Notes: generated from the sequence alone by a model not told the origin. A DNA stretch of 36,310 bases from JBPEXY01 sp052031065 (GCA_052031065.1 JBPEXY010000309.1:1-36310), one strand, 5' to 3'; positions 1-8,889 are shown, numbered from the stretch's first letter. Numbers and translations are program-made.

Positions 1-102
1 GGGCCATTGACCGGGCTGTTTCCCACCCCGTTACAATGCCAGCCTGAGATCTACCGCGATCTTTTTATCGACCGCCACCGAACAATCCATAATGGAAATT
101 TC

Positions 103-1281
103 ATGAGCTCTTTCAACCCTCCTGTTCGCACCCTGATGGGTCCTGGTCCGTCGGACATTCACCCCCGCGTGCTGTCGGCTCTGTCGCGGCCGACAATTGG
201 TCATCTCGATCCAGCGTTCCAGGAGATGATGGAGGCGCTCAAATCACTACTACGCGGAGCGCTATTAACCGAGAACGGGGTCACCTACCCGGTCTCCGCT
301 CCCGGTTCGGCGGGCATGGAAAGCTGTTTTGCCAATCTGGTGGAGCCGGGCGACAAGGTGGTGATTTGTCGCAACGGCGTTTTTGGCAGCCGTATGCAGC
401 AAAACGTCGAGCGTATGGGTGGTCAGGCAGTGATGGTGGATGACTCCTGGGGAAGAGCAATCGACCCGAACAAGCTGGAGGAGGTGCTGCGCCAGCACCC
501 GGACTGCAAAATCGTCGCCATGGTGCACGCTGAAACTTCCACCGGGGCGCTGTCTGACATAGAAACGCTGGTGAAAATCGCCCAGGGACACAACTGCCTG
601 ACCATCGTCGATGCGGTCACCTCCCTCGGCGGCATCCCGTTGATGGTTGATGAGTGGGGTATCGATGCGCTCTATTCCGGCAGCCAGAAATGCCTCTCCT
701 GCGTTCCGGGGCTTTCTCCGGTCACCTTTAATCAACGCGCGCTTGATGTCGTTACCGCACGCCAGAGCCCGGTTCAGAGCTGGTTCCTCGACCTCAACCT
801 GGTGCTGGGGTACTGGCGTGGCGACGGGGGTCGCAGTTACCACCACACAGCCCCGGTCAATTCGCTCTACGCCCTGCATGAATCGTTGACCCTACTCGAA
901 GAAGAGGGGCTTGAGAACGCCTGGCAGCGCCATCGGCTCCACCACCAGGCACTCAGAGCCGGTCTCGAAACGATGGGCCTTGACTTCCAGGTGCCGGAAG
1001 CGGAACGGCTGCCACAGCTCAACGCCGTGCTTATCCCCGACGGTATTAACGACGCGGAAATCCGCAGCGAGTTGTTAAACCGGTTCGGCCTGGAAATCGG
1101 TGCCGGACTGGGCGATGGTGCCGGTAAGGTTTGGCGCATTGGACTGATGGGCTACGCGGCTCGGCAAGAAAACGTTCTGCTCTGTCTCGCGGCATTGGAA
1201 ACAGTGCTCGGCGCGCGCAATGTCATCGACAGGGGAGTAGCTCTGGACGCGGCCAATCAGGTTTATCAGCAGACCAGCTAA
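103..1281 (+). CDS. Class V PLP-dependent aminotransferase, alanine/serine-glyoxylate type
   Basis: The product (392 aa) is a class V aminotransferase of the alanine-glyoxylate / serine-glyoxylate group, expected to move an amino group from alanine or serine to glyoxylate (or pyruvate) in the cytoplasm. Visible marks are the N-terminal GPGP motif (residues 13-16), PGSAGMES in the cofactor pocket (68-75), the cofactor aspartate in IVDAVTS (D170), and the Schiff-base lysine in SGSQKC (K196). The frame is open back to position 7, but the homologous part begins at the ATG at 103, which has a TGGAA ribosome site 5 nt upstream, so I place the start there. The length is normal for the family. The substrate cannot be fixed: 2-aminoethylphosphonate-pyruvate and purine-pathway transaminases are relatives. 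No glyoxylate-pathway gene lies beside it. Confidence 0.88.
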   Translation: MSSFNPPVRTLMGPGPSDIHPRVLSALSRPTIGHLDPAFQEMMEALKSLLRGALLTENGVTYPVSAPGSAGMESCFANLVEPGDKVVICRNGVFGSRMQQNVERMGGQAVMVDDSWGRAIDPNKLEEVLRQHPDCKIVAMVHAETSTGALSDIETLVKIAQGHNCLTIVDAVTSLGGIPLMVDEWGIDALYSGSQKCLSCVPGLSPVTFNQRALDVVTARQSPVQSWFLDLNLVLGYWRGDGGRSYHHTAPVNSLYALHESLTLLEEEGLENAWQRHRLHHQALRAGLETMGLDFQVPEAERLPQLNAVLIPDGINDAEIRSELLNRFGLEIGAGLGDGAGKVWRIGLMGYAARQENVLLCLAALETVLGARNVIDRGVALDAANQVYQQTS

Positions 1282-1294
1282 GCAGCTATTCAGA

Positions 1295-1324
1295 GCCGTG
1301 TGGTCAGGCCGCTGACCACACGGC
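1295..1324 (+). terminator. Strong stem-loop after the aminotransferase gene
   Basis: A perfect 12-bp inverted repeat (GCCGTGTGGTCA / TGACCACACGGC) with a 6-nt loop starts 14 nt after the aminotransferase stop codon. No U-run follows, so it is either a weak or factor-assisted terminator or an mRNA 3'-end stabiliser. It sits in a 420-bp non-coding stretch (1282-1701). Confidence 0.55.
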
Positions 1325-1350
1325 GGTTAGACCTTCAGGCACCGGTCCCA

Positions 1351-1410
1351 CCCAGACTGGCCTCACCCAGACTGGCCTCACCCAGACCACCCTCACCCAG
1401 ACCGGCCCCA
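1351..1410. repeat. Four tandem copies of a 15-bp repeat
   Basis: Units of 15 bp follow without gaps: two identical copies of CCCAGACTGGCCTCA (1351-1365, 1366-1380), then CCCAGACCACCCTCA (1381-1395) and CCCAGACCGGCCCCA (1396-1410). The unit length is a multiple of three, so open frames run through it and read as a TQTGL-type pentapeptide repeat. None of these frames has a ribosome site or known homology, so I treat the array as a non-coding minisatellite. Confidence 0.8.
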
Positions 1411-1649
1411 CATTCACTGACCCCAGTCAGAACCCAATTGAAGTCTTCCCCAGCGGGGTTGGCTAATGCCCTGATGCCGCTAGTTCCGCCCCCGATAACA
1501 GTGGTAACCCCAGGCTACGCAGGCACCCTACCACTAACGCCATGAAAAACAAGGCCCTTCGGCTCATTCAGTGATCAAGAAACGTTCGCTACAGTCGATA
1601 TTTTTCAGCGCGTGTCCCCGCGCCCCGCGACATTGACGTCGAGGTAAAA

Positions 1650-1657
1650 GCCGATAA
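1650..1657 (+). promoter_or_regulatory. Sigma-28 (FliA) type -10 element before the chemoreceptor gene
   Basis: GCCGATAA matches the sigma-28 -10 consensus at all eight positions and lies 44 nt before the chemoreceptor start, in the correct orientation. The matching -35 (TAAAGTTT eleven bases upstream) is poor: only about two of eight positions agree. Transcription would start near 1664. Flagellar-class promoters are usual for chemoreceptor genes. Confidence 0.55.
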
Positions 1658-1701
1658 CGGCAAGACAACATAAATCAGCATAAAAGGAGTTATGCAGAGT
1701 T

Positions 1702-3756
1702 ATGAAGATTCGCGTTTTTTTGAATGCGGTTAACCTGGGTCTGTTGGTACTGACCGTAACCGTCGCGGCCTCTGCCGTCTGGCTCAGTACGACCCTGCTA
1801 GAGCGGCAAACCAGGCAAACTGAATGGGCAGAGCTGAGCAGTCTCGGCCTGACAAGGCTCAGCGATAAGATCAACCGTTATGTACAGAGTGGCGATGCGG
1901 CACTCCTCACTGAGGCGGAATTGCTCACAACCAAACTGAAAGAAGCATTAACCCGGCAGGGAATCAGTGAGGAAAGCCCTATCCAGCAACAAGTAGCGTT
2001 GATTGCCGAGGGCCTGACCCTGGATTATCGAGCTGCAGGTAAGCTTTCGGGCAATATAGAGCAATTATTATTGAACAGTGAACGCAGTCTCTGGAACAGT
2101 GCTGACGTTCTCTATGACACTGCGGTTACTGCGCTCACCGATAGCACAACAGACGTCGAAGTCATCGGCACTTACTTGGTCGCACTCGGTGAGTTCATGC
2201 AGAAACTGCAAGCGCTGGTTGATGCCAGGACAACCTATTTCGCGATGACGGACCATCGTTCTGAGAAAAACCTCGCCGACCACCTGCAACAACTACGAGT
2301 CGCTGCGGAACAAGTACAACAGCTACCCAGGCTCAGCAATTTCGGCAGCACAGAAGTCAGCTACGGGCTGTTCAGTGACGATGTCGACGTGGTGGAAACC
2401 ACCGGTGAATCGGAGGCGGCCAATGAACTGGTAAGCCTGAGCACCCGTTACCAGAAGGAGCTGGATAATACTCGCCAGGCCGTTAACCTGAGAGATGCGG
2501 CGCTGCTAAAGCTTGATCAGGACCTGAAACAGTTCGCCGAGCTAATGGGCGAAGCCCAAACTGCGTTTAATCAGCACGGCGAAACACTCGCCCGCAACAT
2601 CGGCCTGCTGGCCGCAATATTGGTGCTAGTGCTCAGCAGCGCCGGGATAGGAGTCACGCTGATAGCACGCCGCGTCATACTCAGGCCCGTTGAACAGTTG
2701 TCGAACGGCTTTGACCAGCTCTCGAATGGCAATGAGCTGTCTTTACTACTGGGATTCAGATCGAGTAACGAGCTGGGCGAGGTGATCCGTCAGTTCAATT
2801 TCCTGGTCGCCAGTTCCCGAGCCAGGGAACTGCAAAACGCCATGGAGCTTGAAGATGTATCCAGGTCACTAGAGAAGATCGGCTCGGAAGCGGGCCTGAT
2901 TGCCACTGAGGTTGGTAAAACCGATGCGCTGCTACACGAATCGGAAGTTGCCTTGAACACGCTGTCCGGCATGACCGATACCTTGCTCGCCAGCGCCGAC
3001 AATACTCGTGACCGGGCAACTTGTAATGGCGAAACCATCCGTGGTTCGATTGAAGCTATTGAAGAAGCTATCGGCAATGCCGAAGAAGCCCAGCTTGTCA
3101 CCAACCGCTCGCGTCACTCGCTCAATGGCCTGCACCACTCTGTACAGCAGGTCGACACAATGATCGGGGCAATCAATGAAATCACCGAACAGACCAATCT
3201 GCTGGCGCTCAATGCAGCGATAGAGGCTGCCCGCGCTGGGGAAATTGGCCGTGGTTTTGCAGTGGTGGCCGAGGAAGTACGGCAACTCTCCTACCGTACC
3301 CGAAATTCCCTGGAAGAGATCACCGCAACGCTTGCCGGACTGCATCAGGCAGTGAATGAAATCGAACGCGACATGGAGCAACTGGAGATCAATTCAGAAC
3401 AGCAACAGCAGACCGCCGCCGCTCTGCGTGAGCGCAGTACCGTACTGGAAAGCAACGCCAATGCTGCTGCCGAAGCAGCGCAAGAGGAGTATGTCAACGT
3501 CACCCAGTATCAGGGTTTTAACCAGGTACTTTCTGACAACGTGCACCAGGTAATGGATCATGCCCGATCGACCGGCACCGCAATTCGTGACCTGCGCAGC
3601 CATGTGGACGACCAGATTATCAACATCATCACAACACTGGGGCTGGAAACGGGGGCTGCCGAACAGCAACACCCCGCGATACCGGCGGAGCAGAAAGTCT
3701 GGTCTGAAACGCCGGCAGTGGCAGCATCGTCACCCGCTAACAGAGACCTTTGTTAA
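1702..3756 (+). CDS. Methyl-accepting chemotaxis protein with large helical periplasmic domain
   Basis: The 684-aa product is an inner-membrane chemoreceptor. It has TM1 at about residues 7-30, a periplasmic region of about 270 residues that looks all-helical, TM2 at about 300-323, a HAMP segment at about 324-375, and a cytoplasmic signalling helix pair. The hairpin tip (about 491-529) contains the near-invariant EQTNLLALNAAIEAARAGE and GFAVVAEEVRQL motifs that bind CheA and CheW. The periplasmic size fits a helical bimodular (HBM) sensor better than a four-helix bundle, but this is inferred from length only. No C-terminal methylation-enzyme-docking pentapeptide of the NWETF type is present; the chain ends in NRDLC. 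The start follows AGGAG (1685-1689) with a rather long 12-nt spacing. No che gene lies nearby, so it is an orphan receptor. Confidence 0.93.
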   Translation: MKIRVFLNAVNLGLLVLTVTVAASAVWLSTTLLERQTRQTEWAELSSLGLTRLSDKINRYVQSGDAALLTEAELLTTKLKEALTRQGISEESPIQQQVALIAEGLTLDYRAAGKLSGNIEQLLLNSERSLWNSADVLYDTAVTALTDSTTDVEVIGTYLVALGEFMQKLQALVDARTTYFAMTDHRSEKNLADHLQQLRVAAEQVQQLPRLSNFGSTEVSYGLFSDDVDVVETTGESEAANELVSLSTRYQKELDNTRQAVNLRDAALLKLDQDLKQFAELMGEAQTAFNQHGETLARNIGLLAAILVLVLSSAGIGVTLIARRVILRPVEQLSNGFDQLSNGNELSLLLGFRSSNELGEVIRQFNFLVASSRARELQNAMELEDVSRSLEKIGSEAGLIATEVGKTDALLHESEVALNTLSGMTDTLLASADNTRDRATCNGETIRGSIEAIEEAIGNAEEAQLVTNRSRHSLNGLHHSVQQVDTMIGAINEITEQTNLLALNAAIEAARAGEIGRGFAVVAEEVRQLSYRTRNSLEEITATLAGLHQAVNEIERDMEQLEINSEQQQQTAAALRERSTVLESNANAAAEAAQEEYVNVTQYQGFNQVLSDNVHQVMDHARSTGTAIRDLRSHVDDQIINIITTLGLETGAAEQQHPAIPAEQKVWSETPAVAASSPANRDLC

Positions 3757-3781
3757 CCTCTTCGAGCCCAGCCACAAGTCA

Positions 3782-4918
3782 TTAGCCCATGGTGGCAATT
3801 GAACGGCGGAAATAACGTAGCGATAACAGAAACAGTGTCAGACCGATCACCACCAACGCGAGCAGGTGTGGCCAGACGACCGTCAGCCCGGCATCACGAA
3901 AAAGAACTCCCTGGGCGATCTGCACGAAATGGGTATCGGGCGCGAACAGCATAATATCGCGCACCAGTTGCGGCATGCTCTCCCGCGGTGTGGTGGCGCC
4001 AGAGAGCATCTGCATCGGTAGTAACACCAGCATGAGCAGCAGGCCAAATTGAGGCATGGAACGGGCGACACAACCGAGATAGATCCCCAGCGATGTCACC
4101 GCAAACAGGTGCAGTGCGGCGCCGACCAGGAACAGGATTAACGAACCCTGCACCGGCACTGCCAGCCAACCTTCGACGACAACCAGCAGAGCGATAGCGG
4201 CGGCCACCAGCACCACCAGCCCCATCGACCAGACCTTACTGAACATAATCTCGAACGGCGTCACGGGCATAACCAGCAGGTGCTCGACGGTTCCGTGTTC
4301 GCGTTCGCGGATCAGCGCGGCTCCTGTCAGTACGATACCAAGCAGGGTGACATGATTAATCAGTTCCATAATTGAACCAAACCAGGCCTTCTGCAGCTGG
4401 GGATTGAAGCGGCTGCGTACCACCAGCGAGACTGGCGGCTGCTGCGTCGACCGGTAGTGTCGACTGAACTCGGCAGCCTCAGCAGCAACAATTGAATGAA
4501 TGTAACTGCTGCCAGAGAAGGCCTGGCTCATTCGGGTAGCATCGATATTGAGCTGCACCGACGGCTGTCTGCCAGCCAACAGATCACGCTGCAGGCCGTG
4601 AGGCAGATAGAGAGCGAACGTAGCTAGCCCACGATCCAGTTGTGCATCCATCTCAGCGGCGGAGATCACTTTCGGTGGTTTGAAGTACGGAGGATAGAAA
4701 GCCGCAATGATCTGTTCGGAAAGCTGCGAACGATCCTCATCGACGACGATAATTGGCGCCTTGTTCAGGGTTTCAGGCATCGCCTCGGCCGCCGCGTATA
4801 TGGATATCGTAAACGCGTAGCCGATCAGTATCATCATCACCGGGTCGCGCGTCATACTGCGCAGTTCCTTGATCCCCAGGTGGAACAGATTGAGATATCG
4901 CGGAGTCAATACGCCCAC
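3782..4918 (-). CDS. yhhJ: ABC-2 type transporter permease, YhhJ family
   Basis: The 378-aa product is an ABC-2 family permease. It has one TM segment near the N-terminus (about 25-43, after LRSMTRDPVMMILIGYAF), a periplasmic domain beginning with the family-typical IIVVDEDRSQLS, and five or six TM segments in the C-terminal half, with the conserved REREHGTVEHLLVMPVTPFEI stretch in the first cytoplasmic loop. It starts with GTG immediately after the TAG stop of the fused ABC gene; the AGGAG ribosome site lies inside the end of that gene, so translation is coupled. It is the last gene of the adaptor / ABC-ABC-permease / permease operon and should form the export channel with the permease half of the fused protein. 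It ends 25 nt from the stop of the convergent chemoreceptor gene, with no clear terminator between them. Confidence 0.9.
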   Translation of the reverse strand: MGVLTPRYLNLFHLGIKELRSMTRDPVMMILIGYAFTISIYAAAEAMPETLNKAPIIVVDEDRSQLSEQIIAAFYPPYFKPPKVISAAEMDAQLDRGLATFALYLPHGLQRDLLAGRQPSVQLNIDATRMSQAFSGSSYIHSIVAAEAAEFSRHYRSTQQPPVSLVVRSRFNPQLQKAWFGSIMELINHVTLLGIVLTGAALIREREHGTVEHLLVMPVTPFEIMFSKVWSMGLVVLVAAAIALLVVVEGWLAVPVQGSLILFLVGAALHLFAVTSLGIYLGCVARSMPQFGLLLMLVLLPMQMLSGATTPRESMPQLVRDIMLFAPDTHFVQIAQGVLFRDAGLTVVWPHLLALVVIGLTLFLLSLRYFRRSIATMG

Positions 4919-7765
4919 CTAGCGCTCCTGCTTGCGTAGCGCCAGCGCCGCCATCAGCAGCAACACCGGAATGGTCAAAGCCAACATTGCCAACGGACCG
5001 GTAAGGTCAGCCATACCCAGCGCCTTGGAGAAAGTACCCCGTGCAATGGTGAGGAAATGGGTGGTGGGATAGACCTCGCCGATGACTCGACCAACACCCT
5101 GTAACGACGTAACCGGGTCAATCAGCCCTGAATAACTGACCGCCGGTAACAGGGTGAGCACCGCAGTCCCAAAAATTGCCGCGATCTGGCTGCGCATAAA
5201 AGCAGAAACCAGTAACCCGAAGGCAGTGGCAACGGAGACATAAAGCAAAGCGCCCACCGCCAGCGCGGCGAAACTACCTTTCAGCGGCACCACAAACACC
5301 ACGGTGGCAAACAGTACCAGCAGCAGAAAACTGACCATCGACAGCACCACATAGGGAATTTGTTTTCCGACCAGAAACTCCAGCCGGCCGGCTGGCGTCA
5401 CATAGAAATTGATGATCGACCCCAATTCTTTTTCGCGCACGACACTCAGCGCGGCCAACATCGCAGGAACCATCATCAGCAGTAGCGGGATCACCGCCGG
5501 CACCATGGCGACAATGCTGCGTACATCTGGGTTATAGCGAAATCGCGGCTCGATGCTCAGCTGTGGTTGAGCTAACACCGACAGGCCGGCCCTACGCGCC
5601 TGCTCCTGCAACCAGCCACCGTGCATTCCCTGCACGTAACCCAACAGCGTCTCACCGCGGGTCGGCATCGAGCCATCAATCCAGGCACCGATTTCTACCG
5701 GCCTGCCACGCTGCAGATTGCGGCCAAAGCCGGGCGGGATCTCAATTACCAGACTCAGTTCTCCCGAACGCATGCGCAGATCGAGCTGCTGATAGTCGCT
5801 GATGGCAGACCGTTCAATAAAATAGGGCGAACCAGCCAGGTTGTTGGCGTAATCGCGGCTCAGCCCCGTCTGGTCGCGGTCAAGCACCGCAAAGGTAATG
5901 TCTTCCACATCCAGACTGATACCGTAACCCATCACCAGCAGGAGGATCACATTACCCACCAACGCCAGCGCCAACCGTACCGGATCGCGCAATAGCTCCA
6001 GCGACTCCCGGTAGGCAAAACTGATTACTCTGCGTAGTTTCGTAACCATCGCACTACCCTGCTGTTGCCTCGGCTCACGGTCGACGGGCGGCGGCTGTTG
6101 GTAATGACCAGTTGACTGCGACACAGAGAGGGGTTGATACCGCACAGAATCCCCTTCTGGCAGAGCAACCTGTTCCTGTAGTTGTGGTGGCGGAGAATTT
6201 CCCTGGCTGGCTTTTTCGGCCTGCTCAATGTAGTGAATAAAAGCAGCATCCAGATCCACTTCTGCCGCGTTTTTGATCAACTCACCGGGTTCGGCCACCT
6301 GCAACAACTTGCCACCATGCATCAAGGCAACGCGGTCACAACGCATCGCTTCGTCCATGAAATGGGTGGAGATGAAAATGGTCACCTGATCACGCCGGGA
6401 AAGCTCACCGAGGTAACTCCAGAACTGATCGCGTGCCACCGGGTCCACGCCGGAGGTAGGCTCATCAAGTATCAGCACTTCTGGCTGATGAATCAGCGCT
6501 ACCGCCAGTGACAACCGCTGACGAACCCCGAGAGGCAGCTGTGGCGGTAATCGATCTTCCAAACCGGTTAATTCAAATCGAGCAATCATCTGCATCACAC
6601 GCTCAGCGATCTCGCCGGGTGCCACCTGAAACAGACGGGCGTGTAACCAGAGATTCTGGCTGACCGATAACTCACCATAGAGCGAAAAGCTCTGCGACAT
6701 GTAGCCAACCCGGTATCGCGTTGCCAAATCCCGTGTATCGATTGGCTTGCCGAACAGGGTGGCATTGCCTGCGCTGGGTTCCAACAGGCCGGTAAGCATC
6801 TTCATCGTCGTCGTTTTGCCGCAGCCGTTGGAACCGACGAAACCAAAAATTTCACCACGGCCAATCTGAAAACTGACCTCACTGACAGCGGTAAAATCTC
6901 CGAAGCGCATGGTCAGTTTGTCTGCTTCGATCGCCGGCGCTTGTCCGGCATGGACATAGTCGCCAAAGTCAACGGTCCGGTGACCGGCCCTGCGCTCTGT
7001 TGGCAATAATGCGACGAACGCACTCTGCAGCGTCTGTTCACCGGTTTTAAGCAGAAGCTCCTGTGCTGTACCGATTGCCAGAACAGCACCCGCATCCATT
7101 GCCACTAATCTGTCAAAATGGGCTGCCTCTTCCATATAGGCGGTCGCCACCAACACCGTCAGCCAGGGGCGCTGTTGGCGGATCGAGTTAATCAGCTGCC
7201 AGAACTGACGCCTGGAGAGGGGGTCAACGCCAGTCGTCGGTTCATCAAGGATCAGCAGATCTGGGTCGTGTATCAGCGCACAGCAGAGTCCCAGTTTTTG
7301 CTTCATGCCACCGGAAAGCTGATTCACCGGTCTTTGCAGAAACGGACGCAGTCCGGTGCTGGTGGTCAACTGGGCAATGCGCTGCTGGCGTTGCCGACGA
7401 TCATGTCCGAACAGCGCCCCAAAAAAATCGAGGTTCTCCGCTACAGACAGGGTCGCGTAGAGGTTGCGTCCCAACCCCTGGGGCATATAGGCGATGCGCG
7501 GACAGAGCCGGTTTCGGTGTCGAAAATCAGCCATATTGCCGCCAAGCACTTCAACGCGGCCCTGTTGAATCTGCCGGGCACCGGCAATCAACGCCAGCAG
7601 GCTTGATTTGCCTACCCCATCGGGGCCTATCACGCCAACCAGCTGGCCTGGCATGATCTGCAGATCAACACCCTGCAGTGCAACTAACTGCTTCCGGCCC
7701 CTGCCGTAGGCAAGGCTAACCTGCGAAAGGGCAACGGCGGGGGATTCAGCCATTCCGACGGTCAT
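4919..7765 (-). CDS. rbbA: Fused ABC-ABC-permease exporter, RbbA/YhiH family
   Basis: The 948-aa product joins two ABC ATPase domains and an ABC-2 permease. NBD1 has Walker A GPDGVGKSS (47-55), signature LSGGMKQ (150-156) and Walker B LLILDEP (170-176), but tyrosine (Y210) at the usual switch histidine. NBD2 has Walker A GSNGCGKTT (311-319), a degenerate signature PLGVRQR (411-417), Walker B LILDEP (431-436) and a normal switch histidine in STHFMDEA. A Gln/Pro-rich linker (about 520-572) leads to the permease domain (about 575-948, six TM segments). E. coli RbbA has the same architecture and lies between yhiI and yhhJ, as here. RbbA was described as a ribosome-associated ATPase, but the permease domain and operon point to export. 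The gene lies 50 nt after the adaptor gene and directly abuts yhhJ. The substrate is unknown. Confidence 0.92.
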   Translation of the reverse strand: MTVGMAESPAVALSQVSLAYGRGRKQLVALQGVDLQIMPGQLVGVIGPDGVGKSSLLALIAGARQIQQGRVEVLGGNMADFRHRNRLCPRIAYMPQGLGRNLYATLSVAENLDFFGALFGHDRRQRQQRIAQLTTSTGLRPFLQRPVNQLSGGMKQKLGLCCALIHDPDLLILDEPTTGVDPLSRRQFWQLINSIRQQRPWLTVLVATAYMEEAAHFDRLVAMDAGAVLAIGTAQELLLKTGEQTLQSAFVALLPTERRAGHRTVDFGDYVHAGQAPAIEADKLTMRFGDFTAVSEVSFQIGRGEIFGFVGSNGCGKTTTMKMLTGLLEPSAGNATLFGKPIDTRDLATRYRVGYMSQSFSLYGELSVSQNLWLHARLFQVAPGEIAERVMQMIARFELTGLEDRLPPQLPLGVRQRLSLAVALIHQPEVLILDEPTSGVDPVARDQFWSYLGELSRRDQVTIFISTHFMDEAMRCDRVALMHGGKLLQVAEPGELIKNAAEVDLDAAFIHYIEQAEKASQGNSPPPQLQEQVALPEGDSVRYQPLSVSQSTGHYQQPPPVDREPRQQQGSAMVTKLRRVISFAYRESLELLRDPVRLALALVGNVILLLVMGYGISLDVEDITFAVLDRDQTGLSRDYANNLAGSPYFIERSAISDYQQLDLRMRSGELSLVIEIPPGFGRNLQRGRPVEIGAWIDGSMPTRGETLLGYVQGMHGGWLQEQARRAGLSVLAQPQLSIEPRFRYNPDVRSIVAMVPAVIPLLLMMVPAMLAALSVVREKELGSIINFYVTPAGRLEFLVGKQIPYVVLSMVSFLLLVLFATVVFVVPLKGSFAALAVGALLYVSVATAFGLLVSAFMRSQIAAIFGTAVLTLLPAVSYSGLIDPVTSLQGVGRVIGEVYPTTHFLTIARGTFSKALGMADLTGPLAMLALTIPVLLLMAALALRKQER

Positions 7766-7815
7766 TCATGGTTGAAATACCAATCCCTGTCTGACTACGG
7801 ATGCAAATGCCGGCC

Positions 7816-8889
7816 TCACTCGGGCAGTTTTACCGCCAGCCAATCCGGCCACTCCTGGTTCCGGTCACTGCGCACATAGGCCATCCCCGGTAGCCCGGTT
7901 TTTACCTGTTGCAGATGCTTTTGCAATAGCGCTACCGGAATACGGGCCTTTACACGAAACATCAGCTTTGCGCGCTCCTCTTCAGTTTCGACACTACGCG
8001 GTGTGAACTGCGCAACGTTGGCAACGAAAGAGACTTCCGCCGGCACGACATATTGTGGCGCCACATCCAGGATCAATCTGGCCGGGTCACCCAGCGCCAG
8101 ACGTCCGGCGATGGCGGTTGGCAGAAAAAAGCTCATGTAAACATCATTCAAATTGACCAGATTGAGCACTTTACCCCCCGCTGCAACCACCTCACCTGGC
8201 TCGGCGATTCGATACTGCACCCGACATTCACAGGTGGCGCGCAGGACACTGTCATCCAGGTCTGCCTGGATCAGCTCCAGCGCAGCCTCGGCAGAAGCAA
8301 CCTGAGACTGCGCCGCAATCACCTGTGATCGCGCGAAGCCCAGCGCGGCCTCTGCGGCCGCAACCTGAGCCTGGGCAGCATTAACCGCGGCGCGGCTACC
8401 CTGGTGACGGGCACGGTCATCATCAAGGTTCTGCTCGGAAAGGGATTGTTTGGCGGCCAGCTCTTCACTGCGCCGCAATCGCCTGGCAGCGGCGTCCAGC
8501 TCGACCTGCCGTTGCGCCAACAGCGCCTGCGCCGCGCGGATTTCTGCCTCCCGCTGCTTGACCTGGGCAGCAACGATTTCTACACCAATCTGAGCCTGCT
8601 TTAACTCTGCCTGCGCGGCATGCAGGCGCGCATCAAGGGTCGCTGTATCCATTCGCGCCAGAACCTGTCCAGGGGAGACAAAATCTCCCTCAGAGACAAG
8701 AACCTCAGCAATTCTGCCCGGATAGCGGGCAGCGACATCCACCTCTACGGATTCGATCCGGCCATTGCCGGAGGCAAACCCGGTTGGCAACTCATCATTG
8801 CCAGCCCATTGCCAGAGCCCGTAGATCAGCAACAGCCCCAAACCGATGAAGATTGGAGTGGAAAACCACACGCTGCGGTGTTCAGTCAT
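7816..8889 (-). CDS. yhiI: HlyD-family membrane fusion (adaptor) protein, YhiI-like
   Basis: The 357-aa product is a periplasmic adaptor anchored by one N-terminal TM helix (about 11-28). The first half of a barrel-sandwich (lipoyl-like) domain follows (GRIESVEVDVAARYPGRIAE and EGDFVSPGQVLARMD, about 43-81). A long Ala/Gln/Glu-rich coiled-coil hairpin spans about 83-215, then the second lipoyl half (RIAEPGEVVAAGGKVLNLV) and a beta-barrel region. Such proteins link an inner-membrane ABC exporter to an outer-membrane TolC-type channel; no TolC gene is in the window. The length agrees with E. coli YhiI. It is the first gene of the three-gene export operon; the ATG has GGGAA about 7 nt upstream. 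The closest well-known relatives are EmrA/HlyD-type adaptors, and the context argues for YhiI. Confidence 0.9.
   Translation of the reverse strand: MTEHRSVWFSTPIFIGLGLLLIYGLWQWAGNDELPTGFASGNGRIESVEVDVAARYPGRIAEVLVSEGDFVSPGQVLARMDTATLDARLHAAQAELKQAQIGVEIVAAQVKQREAEIRAAQALLAQRQVELDAAARRLRRSEELAAKQSLSEQNLDDDRARHQGSRAAVNAAQAQVAAAEAALGFARSQVIAAQSQVASAEAALELIQADLDDSVLRATCECRVQYRIAEPGEVVAAGGKVLNLVNLNDVYMSFFLPTAIAGRLALGDPARLILDVAPQYVVPAEVSFVANVAQFTPRSVETEEERAKLMFRVKARIPVALLQKHLQQVKTGLPGMAYVRSDRNQEWPDWLAVKLPE

Noticed and set aside
1351..1410. Possible CRISPR array
   Set aside because: The copies are directly adjacent with no spacers and only 15 bp long, and no cas gene is near.
1131..1545. Two frames translating the 15-bp repeat into TQTGL or PRLAS pentapeptide repeats
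   Set aside because: The first begins inside the aminotransferase gene, neither has a ribosome site, and any tandem repeat with a unit divisible by three gives such frames.
4919..7765. ABC-ABC-permease fusion as a sequencing or assembly artefact
   Set aside because: The same three-domain fusion and gene order is the normal state of the RbbA family, and the frame is open throughout.
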